NCBI GenBank assembly: GCA_020845495.1
Contig: JADLFM010000123.1
Location: 1-27,738, forward strand
Length of the DNA stretch: 27,738 nucleotides
Direction of reading: 5' to 3'
Source: Chloroflexota bacterium
GTDB lineage: Bacteria; Chloroflexota; UBA6077; JACCZL01
Part shown: piece by piece, positions 7,266-14,897 of the stretch
Layout: the number at the start of each line of letters is the position of its first letter
How positions within the stretch are numbered: the first letter of the stretch is position 1
Notes under the pieces: generated by a model
What the model saw: the letters and a program-made list of their open reading frames with translations, nothing else
Database searches by the model: none
Told to the model about the DNA's origin: nothing
Program-made: the position numbers and the translations under genes

Positions 7266-7293
7266 GCGGACGGCCTCATACGGACGGCCTCAT
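7252..7293 (-). repeat. 14-bp tandem repeat forming MRPSV/MRPSA minigenes at a gene junction
   Basis: Read on the minus strand, ATGAGGCCGTCCG plus one base occurs three times (7293-7280, 7279-7266, 7265-7252). The upstream GT4 stops at TGA 7292-7290, overlapping ATG 7293-7291. That ATG reads MRPSV and stops at 7278-7276, overlapping ATG 7279-7277. This reads MRPSA and stops at 7264-7262, overlapping the real downstream start ATG 7265-7263. Each unit carries GAGG 8 bases before the next ATG, so a full initiation site is repeated. Confidence 0.9.
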
Positions 7294-8447
7294 ACGCTCT
7301 GACTCGTACGGGCGCGGCTTTCCCGGCTGAGCCCGAGCAGCAGCGCCTCCATCTGAGCCGCCACCCGACTCCAGTCGTGGCGCTCCGCCGTCTCGCGGGC
7401 CGCGGCGCCCATTGCACGGCGGCGAGCCGGGTCGTCGAGCAGTTCGCGCACGCCGTTCGCCACAGCCTGGGCGTCATCGGGGTCGGCGATCACGAGCCCA
7501 TCCACGCCGGACGTGATGACTTCCGACGCGCCGGCCTGGGCTGTCGCAATCGACGGCAAGCCGCTGGCCATCGCCTCGAGGATGACCAGCCCGAACGGGT
7601 CGTAATGGGTTGGCAGCACGAAGACGTCGCAGGCGCGCATCACATCCGCCAGGTCGCTCCGGAATCCAATGAAGTCCACCCGGCCGGCCAGCCCGGCGCG
7701 TTGTGCCGCGGCGGGATAGGGGCTCCGACGCGCCTCGCCGGCCACGATCAGGCGAAGATCGCCGGGGAGCGACGGCATCGCCCGGAGCACCGTATCCAGC
7801 CCCTTGCGCGGCGAACGGAGGTCTCCCGCGAAGAGAAGCAGCGGAGCCTCGGCCGGCAAGCCTAGCGTCGCTCGAAGCACGGCCTTGTCGGCATCTGAGG
7901 TCAGCGGCCTGAACTCGCTCGTGTCGACGCCGTTATGGACCACGTGGACTCGGTCGGGCGGAACGTGTGCCTCGCGCACGAGCTCAGCCCGGTGCTGATG
8001 CGAGACCGCCACAACCGCTCTGGACAGACGCCGGTAGATCACCTGCTCGGTGACCGTGTTGAGCGCATCGAAGGCGAAGCAATAGAGGTTGCGCGCTGGT
8101 GACTGGAGGCTCAGCACCCGGCGGCGGCGATAGGCGGAATGGCAGTAGTGGCTGTAGGCCAGATCGGCGGGCGCCAGCGCCGTGTTCTCGGTGTTCAGCA
8201 CCACGTCGCTGGGCGGCAGTCGGCGCGCGACCACGCTGGCCAGGATGAGGAACCCGAAGTACCCGGCCAGCATCGGCCGCTCGGGGACCGGCACCCGATG
8301 GACCGTCAATTCGGGAAAGGCACGCAGCGAGCCGTCCACGGCACGCGTCACCGCCTGCACGGTGTGGCCACGCTCGAGGAGATGGCGTACCAGATACAGC
8401 GTGGCACGCTGCTGGCCGCCCGCATGCGAGATCTCAGGCGCGATCAC
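7290..8447 (-). CDS. Glycosyltransferase family 4
   Basis: A 385-residue GT-B enzyme counted from GTG 8447. Motifs: an N-terminal glycine-containing acceptor loop (HAGGQQ), HNGVD (171-175), the donor-site lysine in SPRKGLD (K215), and YDPFGLVILE (282-291), the GT4 E-x7-E motif, followed by AGASEVITSG. It probably adds one sugar of the EPS repeat. The start is ambiguous. GTG 8447 overlaps the stop of the upstream ligase gene as GTGA. However, a strong GGAGG lies 6 bases upstream of an in-frame ATT at 8459, which would add the RVT of the expected first beta strand. Its stop overlaps the first of two 5-codon minigenes leading to the next GT4. Confidence 0.88.
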   Translation of the reverse strand: MIAPEISHAGGQQRATLYLVRHLLERGHTVQAVTRAVDGSLRAFPELTVHRVPVPERPMLAGYFGFLILASVVARRLPPSDVVLNTENTALAPADLAYSHYCHSAYRRRRVLSLQSPARNLYCFAFDALNTVTEQVIYRRLSRAVVAVSHQHRAELVREAHVPPDRVHVVHNGVDTSEFRPLTSDADKAVLRATLGLPAEAPLLLFAGDLRSPRKGLDTVLRAMPSLPGDLRLIVAGEARRSPYPAAAQRAGLAGRVDFIGFRSDLADVMRACDVFVLPTHYDPFGLVILEAMASGLPSIATAQAGASEVITSGVDGLVIADPDDAQAVANGVRELLDDPARRRAMGAAARETAERHDWSRVAAQMEALLLGLSRESRARTSQSV

Positions 8448-9988
8448 GGTGACGCGAATCGTGCACCTCCGCTTGTGCGGCGTGAATAGCGCACTTCCTC
8501 TCGAATGAGCCAGGCCGCGATAGCGAGCAGGGTGATGCAGAAGGCGTAGTAGCCCGGGCCGAGAATCTGCCCGGTGCCGGCGACGATGCCAGCGCCGGCG
8601 GCAAGGTACTCCGGGCGGCCGGTCCGCCGGAACAGGCGGACTGCCGCGGCCACCAGCCGGAACAAAATGGTGACGTACAGCGCTGCCCCCAGATACCCCG
8701 CCGCGATGATGATGTCGGTCACGTCGAACTCGGAAGAGACGGTCCCCCCACCGAACTTCTGGGCGGCCTGCGACGCCGCTCCCAGTCCCCTACCGAGCGG
8801 GCTGGTGAAGCCGGTCTTCAAGGCATTGATCACGAGCGCCACGTGCCCTTGAGCCGAACGGTCGTCCAGGATGTTGCCCCCGCTGAGGCTGCCGAAGACG
8901 TGCGACAGCAGCCGACCCACCGATCCCCCGCCCCACGAGGTTGGTAGGTTCTGCTGCACCACGAACAGGACGACCACGAGGACCGCCAGGATCGCAACTG
9001 CGCGGCCCAGCCGCCGCTGCTGGGCCCCGAACACGAACAGCGCCATGCCGGTCAGCAGGATCATGCTAAGCCGGTGCGCTTCAAAGATGATGGCGGTCCC
9101 GCACAGGCTACACACTCCAAAGCCGAGCAGCGCAAGCCCCCAGTTCCGATGCCTCCAGGCGACGACGCTGTACGCGAACGCGATCCCGACCGCGACGTCG
9201 AGATAGTAGACGTACTCAGCCGCGCTCACGAACGTGCCAAATGCGCGGATGACGCCGCCGACGCTGAGCGAGCGGTAGCCGCTGCTCAGCGCCCGGACGA
9301 TGAACTCTCGCTCGAAGAAGGTGAAGCCAAAGAACGTCTGCACCAGACCGTAGACGGCCTGGATGACCGCGATGGCCACCACCGCCCGCATCACCCACGG
9401 TCCGGCCGGCCTGTCTCCGGCGGCGACGATGAACACGACGAACAGGGGCATGAGCCGATACATCGCGCCGCCGAGCGCGACGCTGACGCCACCCTGGAGG
9501 GGGTTCACAGCTTCGATGGTGAGCAGCGCAGTGAACGCGAGCACCAGACGAAGCGTCAGGGAGTCCTTCAGCAGCCCACGCAGTTCGCTGGTTCGTGACA
9601 TCCCGGTGCTCAGCAGGGATAGACACAGCGTCAGCGGAATGATGGCAAGTAGTGGATCGAGGCCCGTCGGCCCAATATACGAGTCGAAGAAGCGCCGGAT
9701 GAATCCAAGCCAGGGGGCGAACAGGATGCACGCCAGGATGGCATAGACCGGCCTGATGACCGCGAGCCCGCAGAACACCATCAGCAGCACCATCGTGGTC
9801 GCGATGCGGAAGCCGAAGTAGGGCGAGCACGCGATATAGATGATCAGCATGAGCGGGAGTGCGGTCAGCACGATGGGCAGCAGCGCGCGCACCAGCCTGA
9901 GGACCGGCGAGACGATCGCCCGCACCAGGGCAATGGCCGGCGCGATGATCCCGCGCAGCAGGCGAGGATCAGTGACGACGATCGCCAT
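8444..9988 (-). CDS. O-antigen ligase/Wzy-like polytopic membrane protein
   Basis: About 514 residues with roughly ten or more hydrophobic segments spread over the whole length and a larger loop around residues 340-400, the pattern of Wzy polymerases and O-antigen ligases. In this operon it would polymerise the flipped lipid-linked repeat on the outer face of the membrane. There is no soluble catalytic motif to check, so the call rests on topology, length and neighbours. Start choice: ATG 9994 abuts its GAGG with no spacing, whereas ATG 9988 sits 6 bases after it, so 9988 is preferred. The N-terminus then reads MAIVVTD. Immediately upstream lies the MSETA repeat array. Confidence 0.8.
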   Translation of the reverse strand: MAIVVTDPRLLRGIIAPAIALVRAIVSPVLRLVRALLPIVLTALPLMLIIYIACSPYFGFRIATTMVLLMVFCGLAVIRPVYAILACILFAPWLGFIRRFFDSYIGPTGLDPLLAIIPLTLCLSLLSTGMSRTSELRGLLKDSLTLRLVLAFTALLTIEAVNPLQGGVSVALGGAMYRLMPLFVVFIVAAGDRPAGPWVMRAVVAIAVIQAVYGLVQTFFGFTFFEREFIVRALSSGYRSLSVGGVIRAFGTFVSAAEYVYYLDVAVGIAFAYSVVAWRHRNWGLALLGFGVCSLCGTAIIFEAHRLSMILLTGMALFVFGAQQRRLGRAVAILAVLVVVLFVVQQNLPTSWGGGSVGRLLSHVFGSLSGGNILDDRSAQGHVALVINALKTGFTSPLGRGLGAASQAAQKFGGGTVSSEFDVTDIIIAAGYLGAALYVTILFRLVAAAVRLFRRTGRPEYLAAGAGIVAGTGQILGPGYYAFCITLLAIAAWLIREEVRYSRRTSGGARFASP

Positions 9989-9996
9989 CGGCATCC

Positions 9997-10088
9997 TCGC
10001 TCATGCTGTTTCGCTCATGCTGTTTCGCTCATGCTGTTTCGCTCATGCTGTTTCGCTCATGCTGTTTCGCTCATGCTGTTTCGCTCAT
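9997..10088 (-). repeat. 14-bp tandem repeat (6 full copies plus partial) encoding a chain of MSETA minigenes
   Basis: On the minus strand ATGAGCGAAACAGC is repeated exactly six times from 10088 to 10005, followed by ATGAGCGA. The first copy is the last five codons of the flippase (MSETA, stop 10073-10071). Every later copy is its own frame: ATG AGC GAA ACA GCA TGA at 10074-10057, 10060-10043, 10046-10029, 10032-10015 and 10018-10001. Each TGA overlaps the next ATG by ATGA. A final ATG (10004) reads 11 codons into the ligase start region. The flippase C-terminus does not change with copy number. Confidence 0.95.
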
Positions 10089-11657
10089 GCTGGGCCGGGC
10101 TCGTCGGATGCGCACCGCGTCAAGGAGCACCTGGATATCGGTGCGGTCGACAGCCCCAAGGGCGAACGCCACGACGACGCAGGCTGCCAGTCCCAGGATC
10201 GCCGCGACCGGCGTGGGGAGCGCCGCGCTCGCGATGACCGTGCCGGCCGCCAGTGCCAGCCCGGTGCCAACCAGGCTCCCTCCCCGCATCTGAAGGTCGC
10301 GGCCAAGCGCGTGACGCACGGCCAGGAGCACGCAGAGGCCCGCCGCTACTGCCCCTGCCAGCATACCGCTCGATGCCCCGACGGCCCCAAGGGGCTCCGC
10401 TAGCGACAGGCATGTCACGATGGAGGCGACGGCGCCGGCGCCAACCGACACCAGGACCGTGCGCTGTTTGCCCATCGCGATCAGGACGTGCGCGATGATG
10501 GTCGACGGCGACAGGATGGCCGCCTGGATCATCAGAATGGCAAACGCCCCGCTGGCTGGCTCGAACGCGGCGCCGTACAGCAGCCGCATCAGCCACGGGC
10601 CGACGATCAGTCCGGACGCCGCCAGCGGCATACTCACGAGGGTCATGAAACGCAGCGACTGGCCGCTGATCTGACCCAGGCGGGCGCGGTCGGACTCCGC
10701 CAGATGGGAGAACATCGGGTAGAGCGTCGCGGTCAGCATCGCAGCCGGGCCGGTCGCATAGATGCTGACTCGTAGCGCGGCGCTAAAGAAGCCCACTTCG
10801 TCGGGCGACGACAGCCAGTTGAGGAAGAAGATGGGGAGCTGGCTCATAACCGAAAGGCAACTGGTTGCCAGAGCCAGAGGTGCCGCCGCGACGAGCAGCC
10901 CGCGATACCGGCGCCGGCGTGGACGTAGCGTCCGCAGGCGTAGCAGCCCTCGGAGGACCACGGGCAGCAACGCGTAGCGGATTATCGCCGCGACGGTCGC
11001 CACCCCGATCAGAGCGGTAAGGCCAAAGCCGGCCATCACCGCGCCGGCGGTCAGGAAGACTCGCACGACCGATGCCGCGACGCCAAGCCATGCCAGCCGA
11101 GCCAGCCGTAGCCTGACCTGGAACGCAACCGACATGACGTCGAGCGGGAGCAGCAGGATCAGGATACCGGCCACCGCCACGCCGAGCTGTCCCGACCTGT
11201 CGAGCGTGAGACCCGCGACCACTATCAACGCCAGATACGCCACGAGCGAGGCCCCGGCCTGAAGCACCCCGGCGCTGGCCAGGATCTCACCCATATCGTC
11301 CGGAGATTGGCTGGCATCTCGCGCGGCAATTTGCGAGAGTCCGATGTCGGCGAAGAACGCCGCCAGCATGGTGATATAGGCGAAGATGAGCGCGTACTGG
11401 CCGAAGCCGGCCGGTCCGAGATGACGGCTCAGCAGGGCGCTGATGACCAGCGTCGCGGCCACGGTCGCCACCTGGGCCACCAGTTGCGCCGCTGTATTCG
11501 AGCCCACCATCCGCACCAGCGATGCGCGGGTGGACGCCGCGCTCGCTTCCGACGCGTCGTCAGGCGTGCCGAGCGCCAGGCCCGGCACTACGCCAGGCTG
11601 CCTGCTTTCAGCCTCCGTCACCTCTGGGTTGGTCGCTGCCTCACCGGTCGCGGCCAT
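10071..11657 (-). CDS. Wzx-type oligosaccharide flippase
   Basis: A 528-residue polytopic membrane protein of the MOP flippase superfamily (polysaccharide biosynthesis/RfbX type). After a hydrophilic N-terminus of about 45 residues there are about twelve to fourteen hydrophobic helices. The first helical block (NTAAQLVAQV followed by FGQYALIFAY) resembles the family signature in which a Gly-Xaa-Tyr sits between helices 1 and 2. It would move undecaprenyl-linked repeat units to the outer leaflet for the ligase/polymerase encoded next. The start ATG 11657 lies 5 bases past the kinase stop with little Shine-Dalgarno, suggesting coupled translation. The final MSETA residues are encoded by the first unit of the 14-bp repeat. 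Confidence 0.88.
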   Translation of the reverse strand: MAATGEAATNPEVTEAESRQPGVVPGLALGTPDDASEASAASTRASLVRMVGSNTAAQLVAQVATVAATLVISALLSRHLGPAGFGQYALIFAYITMLAAFFADIGLSQIAARDASQSPDDMGEILASAGVLQAGASLVAYLALIVVAGLTLDRSGQLGVAVAGILILLLPLDVMSVAFQVRLRLARLAWLGVAASVVRVFLTAGAVMAGFGLTALIGVATVAAIIRYALLPVVLRGLLRLRTLRPRRRRYRGLLVAAAPLALATSCLSVMSQLPIFFLNWLSSPDEVGFFSAALRVSIYATGPAAMLTATLYPMFSHLAESDRARLGQISGQSLRFMTLVSMPLAASGLIVGPWLMRLLYGAAFEPASGAFAILMIQAAILSPSTIIAHVLIAMGKQRTVLVSVGAGAVASIVTCLSLAEPLGAVGASSGMLAGAVAAGLCVLLAVRHALGRDLQMRGGSLVGTGLALAAGTVIASAALPTPVAAILGLAACVVVAFALGAVDRTDIQVLLDAVRIRRARPSMSETA

Positions 11658-11662
11658 GCCGG

Positions 11663-13372
11663 CTAGGCGCTCGCCGCCGGCCCCGCGGCAGACACGGACG
11701 GCGTCCGCCGGTGATTTCCGTTCGCGACCCCGACGAGGTCCGATGCTCCGGTGAGCACCCCGCCAATGACGCTCGCATGGACTAGCGTCAGGCAGTCGCT
11801 CAACTCCTTGACGTCGTTGCCGCGGGTCACGCGTGCACGGGCGACGACGAGCACCCCGTCGAGTTGTGAGGCCAGGGCCAGGCTGTCCGCGTTGAGCGAG
11901 GCCGGCGCCGCGTCGAAGATGACCATGTCGGCCATGCCGGACAGGAGCCCGACCAGGTCGGATGCGGACGAGGCGCTCAGCGACTGGCTCTGGGAAGCGC
12001 GTCGGGGGCCGCCTGGCACCACGAACAGGTTTGGCACGGCCGGCACCTCGTGCACGAGCTGGGCAGCAGGCGGGCTGTCATGCCCCGCTTCCCAGCCGAA
12101 CAGATCCGTCAGTCCGCGCGAACTGTCCAGGCCGAAGAGCCGGTGGAGCCCTGGACGTTGCAGATCGGCGTCGACGAGGACGACCCGCTTCCCCGCCTGG
12201 GCCATGGCGATGGCGAGGTTCGCCGCGACCGTCGTCTTGCCCTCGCCGTGACGCGCACTGGTGACCATGACCGTCCGCACCGTGCGGCGATCCGCGGCGA
12301 CCTCCACCTGCGCACGCAGGCGGCGCACCGACTCCGCGGCCCGTCCGCCCGGCCGCACGGCCGCCACCAGACTCGAGTTGAGCCTGGCGAGGGCCGAGTC
12401 TCGGCCACTCCAGAGCGTTCGGGGCAGCGTGTGGAGCGTACTGGCCATGCTGACCACCGGCGCGTTCAGGAGCTCCTCGAGATCCCCCGCCACGTCGACT
12501 GTCGGGTTGAGGAACTGGTTGAACATCACCAGCCCGACGCCGAGCACCAGCCCGGCCGCCCCGCCGAAGAGCATGGCCAGCCAGGGGCGCGGCGTAAACT
12601 TGCCGGGGCCGGCCGCATCGAGCGTCATACCAGGACTGGTGCCCTCCAGGCCGATCGCCGCCGGATACGTCGCCTGCGCGGCGACGGCTCTGGTGTAGGC
12701 GTCGCTGGCCGTCAGGAGCTGTGCGCGCAGGGCTTCCAGGTGGGTTGCTCGCTGATCTGGGGTCAGGGTCGTGTCGCGCTGCAAGTTAGCGATGTCGGTC
12801 TGGATCGCTGACACTTGCTGCTTGGTGAAGTCCGCCTGCTCGCGGAGCTTGGTCCTGACCTCTTCGGCAATCCCTCCGCGCATGACGCTGCTGACCAGGA
12901 TCCGAGCCGCCGTGTCGGCGATGACCTGGCTCATCTCCGGCGAGTCCCAGGTGACCCGGATCTCCATGATGTTCGTGTCTGGGATCAGCTTGGTTCCGAT
13001 CCGGACCGGGATGATCTCGGGGCGCGCGCGGAGGCCAAGCTCGTCGATGAGCCGGCGAGCGAACGCATCGCTCTTGAGGTAGGTCGTATAGGTGCTGACG
13101 AGTGTCGCGACACCGGGCGTGTAGGACTGAGTGGCCATGGCCGAGCGAACGTACGGAACGGTCGTGCCGGGCTCGGCCGTGTTCAGGAAGATGCTCGTCA
13201 CACTTTGATAGCCGGACGGTGGTGGGAACCCGTCCCACGGTTCCGGCATGTTCATGAAGACCGTCGGCGGAATCAGGGTAAAGGAGTACCCCGTGCCGAT
13301 GCCGATGGCAAAGAGCAGCAGCACTTTCCAGGCATGATTCAGCAGGCTTGCGCGGAACTTGGCCATAGCCAC
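11663..13372 (-). CDS. Wzz-BY-kinase fusion (Wzc-like EPS chain-length regulator)
   Basis: About 569 residues. It has an N-terminal membrane helix (WKVLLLFAIGIGTGYSF), a Wzz-type periplasmic region with coiled-coil character around REQADFTKQQ, a second helix (WLAMLFGGAAGLVLGVGLVMF), then a cytosolic kinase domain. The kinase has Walker A SARHGEGKTT, Walker A' VDADLQRP and Walker B MVIFDAAP. Such proteins control polymer length and export by cycles of tyrosine phosphorylation. Here the C-terminus (NGNHRRTPSVSAAGPAASA) has no tyrosine cluster, unlike typical Wzc. The start GTG 13372 follows AGGAAGG by 10 bases; ATG 13366 is the alternative. Longer upstream starts would overlap the sugar transferase gene. 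Confidence 0.88.
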   Translation of the reverse strand: MAMAKFRASLLNHAWKVLLLFAIGIGTGYSFTLIPPTVFMNMPEPWDGFPPPSGYQSVTSIFLNTAEPGTTVPYVRSAMATQSYTPGVATLVSTYTTYLKSDAFARRLIDELGLRARPEIIPVRIGTKLIPDTNIMEIRVTWDSPEMSQVIADTAARILVSSVMRGGIAEEVRTKLREQADFTKQQVSAIQTDIANLQRDTTLTPDQRATHLEALRAQLLTASDAYTRAVAAQATYPAAIGLEGTSPGMTLDAAGPGKFTPRPWLAMLFGGAAGLVLGVGLVMFNQFLNPTVDVAGDLEELLNAPVVSMASTLHTLPRTLWSGRDSALARLNSSLVAAVRPGGRAAESVRRLRAQVEVAADRRTVRTVMVTSARHGEGKTTVAANLAIAMAQAGKRVVLVDADLQRPGLHRLFGLDSSRGLTDLFGWEAGHDSPPAAQLVHEVPAVPNLFVVPGGPRRASQSQSLSASSASDLVGLLSGMADMVIFDAAPASLNADSLALASQLDGVLVVARARVTRGNDVKELSDCLTLVHASVIGGVLTGASDLVGVANGNHRRTPSVSAAGPAASA

Positions 13373-13391
13373 GGCGGTCGTGCCTTCCTGT

Positions 13392-14897
13392 CTACCTACT
13401 CCGAGCGCCCCAACGCGTCTCGGTAGTGTGGGTCCGGGCGCTCCCAACCTGCGGAGCACCGGGCATCGTCAGCGGGATGCGGCCGTCGATGGGCGTGTAC
13501 CATGCGTCGCCAGTCGAGTGCCACGTGGCTTCCGTGCGCCACCGGCCCAATCCTTTGTCGACGGAGCCTGCGTGCAGTAAGCAGCGCGCAGTACGCCACA
13601 ATATCCGGAGATCCTCCCAGATCGAATAGTTCCGAACGTACGTCAGGTCGGCGAGATCCTGCTCTTCGAGTGTAGTGTCCGGGCCTGCGAGTCGCCACGG
13701 GCCTGTTAAGCCGGGGGCGATGGCGGTAAGCGGCACCGGCGCGGACGCCAATCCTCCAGGCTCCCACAGTCGCGGGCGCGGCCCCACCAGGCTGAGGCTT
13801 CCTCCGATCACCGCCAGGAGCGCCGGTGCGCCACGGAGGGGGGGCCATGTGGCAACGTCGGGGCTCAGCAGCCGGAGCACGGTGACGCTGCCGCCCGTGG
13901 TTGAGACCATCTGGCGCGACCAGAGTGAGTGGCGACCGGTCACCCCCCTTCGGAGGATCTTCGCGGCGGCGATCGGCGCCAGTACGAACAGCGCGATGGT
14001 GGCAAGGCCGATGTCGACGGCCCGTTTGAGCAGCCAGTCCATGCCGTTCAGCCGCGCTCGTCGTAGCGTCAGCAAGGGAATGTTGCTCCGTTCGGCCACC
14101 ACGAAGCCGTGAGTCAACAGGTCGGTCGAACTGACGGCCATGCGCACGACCGGGCCGCCGCGTGACGTCACGTGGCGCGAGATCTCTTCGAGCCGTTGAT
14201 GCGGGAGCGCTTGCGGCACCAGGATGTACTCGTCGGCGAGATTCGGATCGAGGCCGCCGATGAGATCGATCGGCCGGCCGACCACGGGCACTCCTTCGAT
14301 ACGCTGGCCGAGCGGCAGGTACTCGTCGATGAAGCCCACGACGTCGATACCTTCGCTCCTGGCTGCGCGAAACTGCTCGGCCAGCGCCACGCCGAGCGCC
14401 GAGGCTCCCACGACGATCACGCGCGTATGGAGCACGCCACATCGATGGAGCCAGTGGACGGCACGCCGCGCGAGGAAGCGAGCCAGCGACACGAACAGGA
14501 TGGTCAGCACCCAGGTCAGCACGAGCCAGGAGCGCGACACCAACGGACGGTCGCCCGTGAAGAAACTGAGCGCCATGGCCAGGATCACGCCCGCGCCCAC
14601 GGCATGCACGATCTGCCCATACTCGCGCGGACCAACCAGGCTGTTCTCGAGGTCGTACCGACCTTGCAGCCAGAAGACGACGAGCATCACGGGCACGGTG
14701 ATCAGCGATGCGGCCACGTGGCGCGTGTCCCAGTCAGGCGGAAGTGGGAACAGCCCCTGGAACGCCTCACGGATCGGTCCAACCATGACGACGGCGGCGA
14801 CGAGCGCAGCCAGATCGACCCCAAGCAAGGCCAGCCGGAGCAGCCCAGACTGACGCCGAGCGCGCCCCTGCTCCAATGGGGCCGCGGCGGGCGCCAT
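13392..14897 (-). CDS. Polyprenyl-phosphate sugar transferase-like protein with degenerate catalytic domain
   Basis: A 501-residue protein with the layout of WbaP/CpsE initiating transferases: several N-terminal membrane helices (about 20-145), a nucleotide-fold middle region (VIVVGASALG, 160-169) and a C-terminal phosphoglycosyl transferase region (about 285-445). Conserved pieces include KRAVDIGLATIALFVLAP, RQ (328-329), SLVGPRP (369-375), GLTGPWRLAG and DLTYVRNYSIWEDL. The segment normally running from KFRSM through the DE catalytic motif to the LPQLWNVLRG stretch is shortened to about 20 residues, and no DE pair is visible. A 55-residue tail is added. It may be inactive, altered or a partner protein. 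Translation is coupled to the kinase gene upstream through TGATG at 14899-14895. Confidence 0.82.
   Translation of the reverse strand: MAPAAAPLEQGRARRQSGLLRLALLGVDLAALVAAVVMVGPIREAFQGLFPLPPDWDTRHVAASLITVPVMLVVFWLQGRYDLENSLVGPREYGQIVHAVGAGVILAMALSFFTGDRPLVSRSWLVLTWVLTILFVSLARFLARRAVHWLHRCGVLHTRVIVVGASALGVALAEQFRAARSEGIDVVGFIDEYLPLGQRIEGVPVVGRPIDLIGGLDPNLADEYILVPQALPHQRLEEISRHVTSRGGPVVRMAVSSTDLLTHGFVVAERSNIPLLTLRRARLNGMDWLLKRAVDIGLATIALFVLAPIAAAKILRRGVTGRHSLWSRQMVSTTGGSVTVLRLLSPDVATWPPLRGAPALLAVIGGSLSLVGPRPRLWEPGGLASAPVPLTAIAPGLTGPWRLAGPDTTLEEQDLADLTYVRNYSIWEDLRILWRTARCLLHAGSVDKGLGRWRTEATWHSTGDAWYTPIDGRIPLTMPGAPQVGSARTHTTETRWGARSR

Noticed and set aside
13497..13517. Similarity between sequence near 13500 and near 17757 (GTACCATG-GTCGCCAG)
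   Set aside because: About 20 bases with mismatches, one copy inside a coding region; too short to claim an attachment or recombination site.
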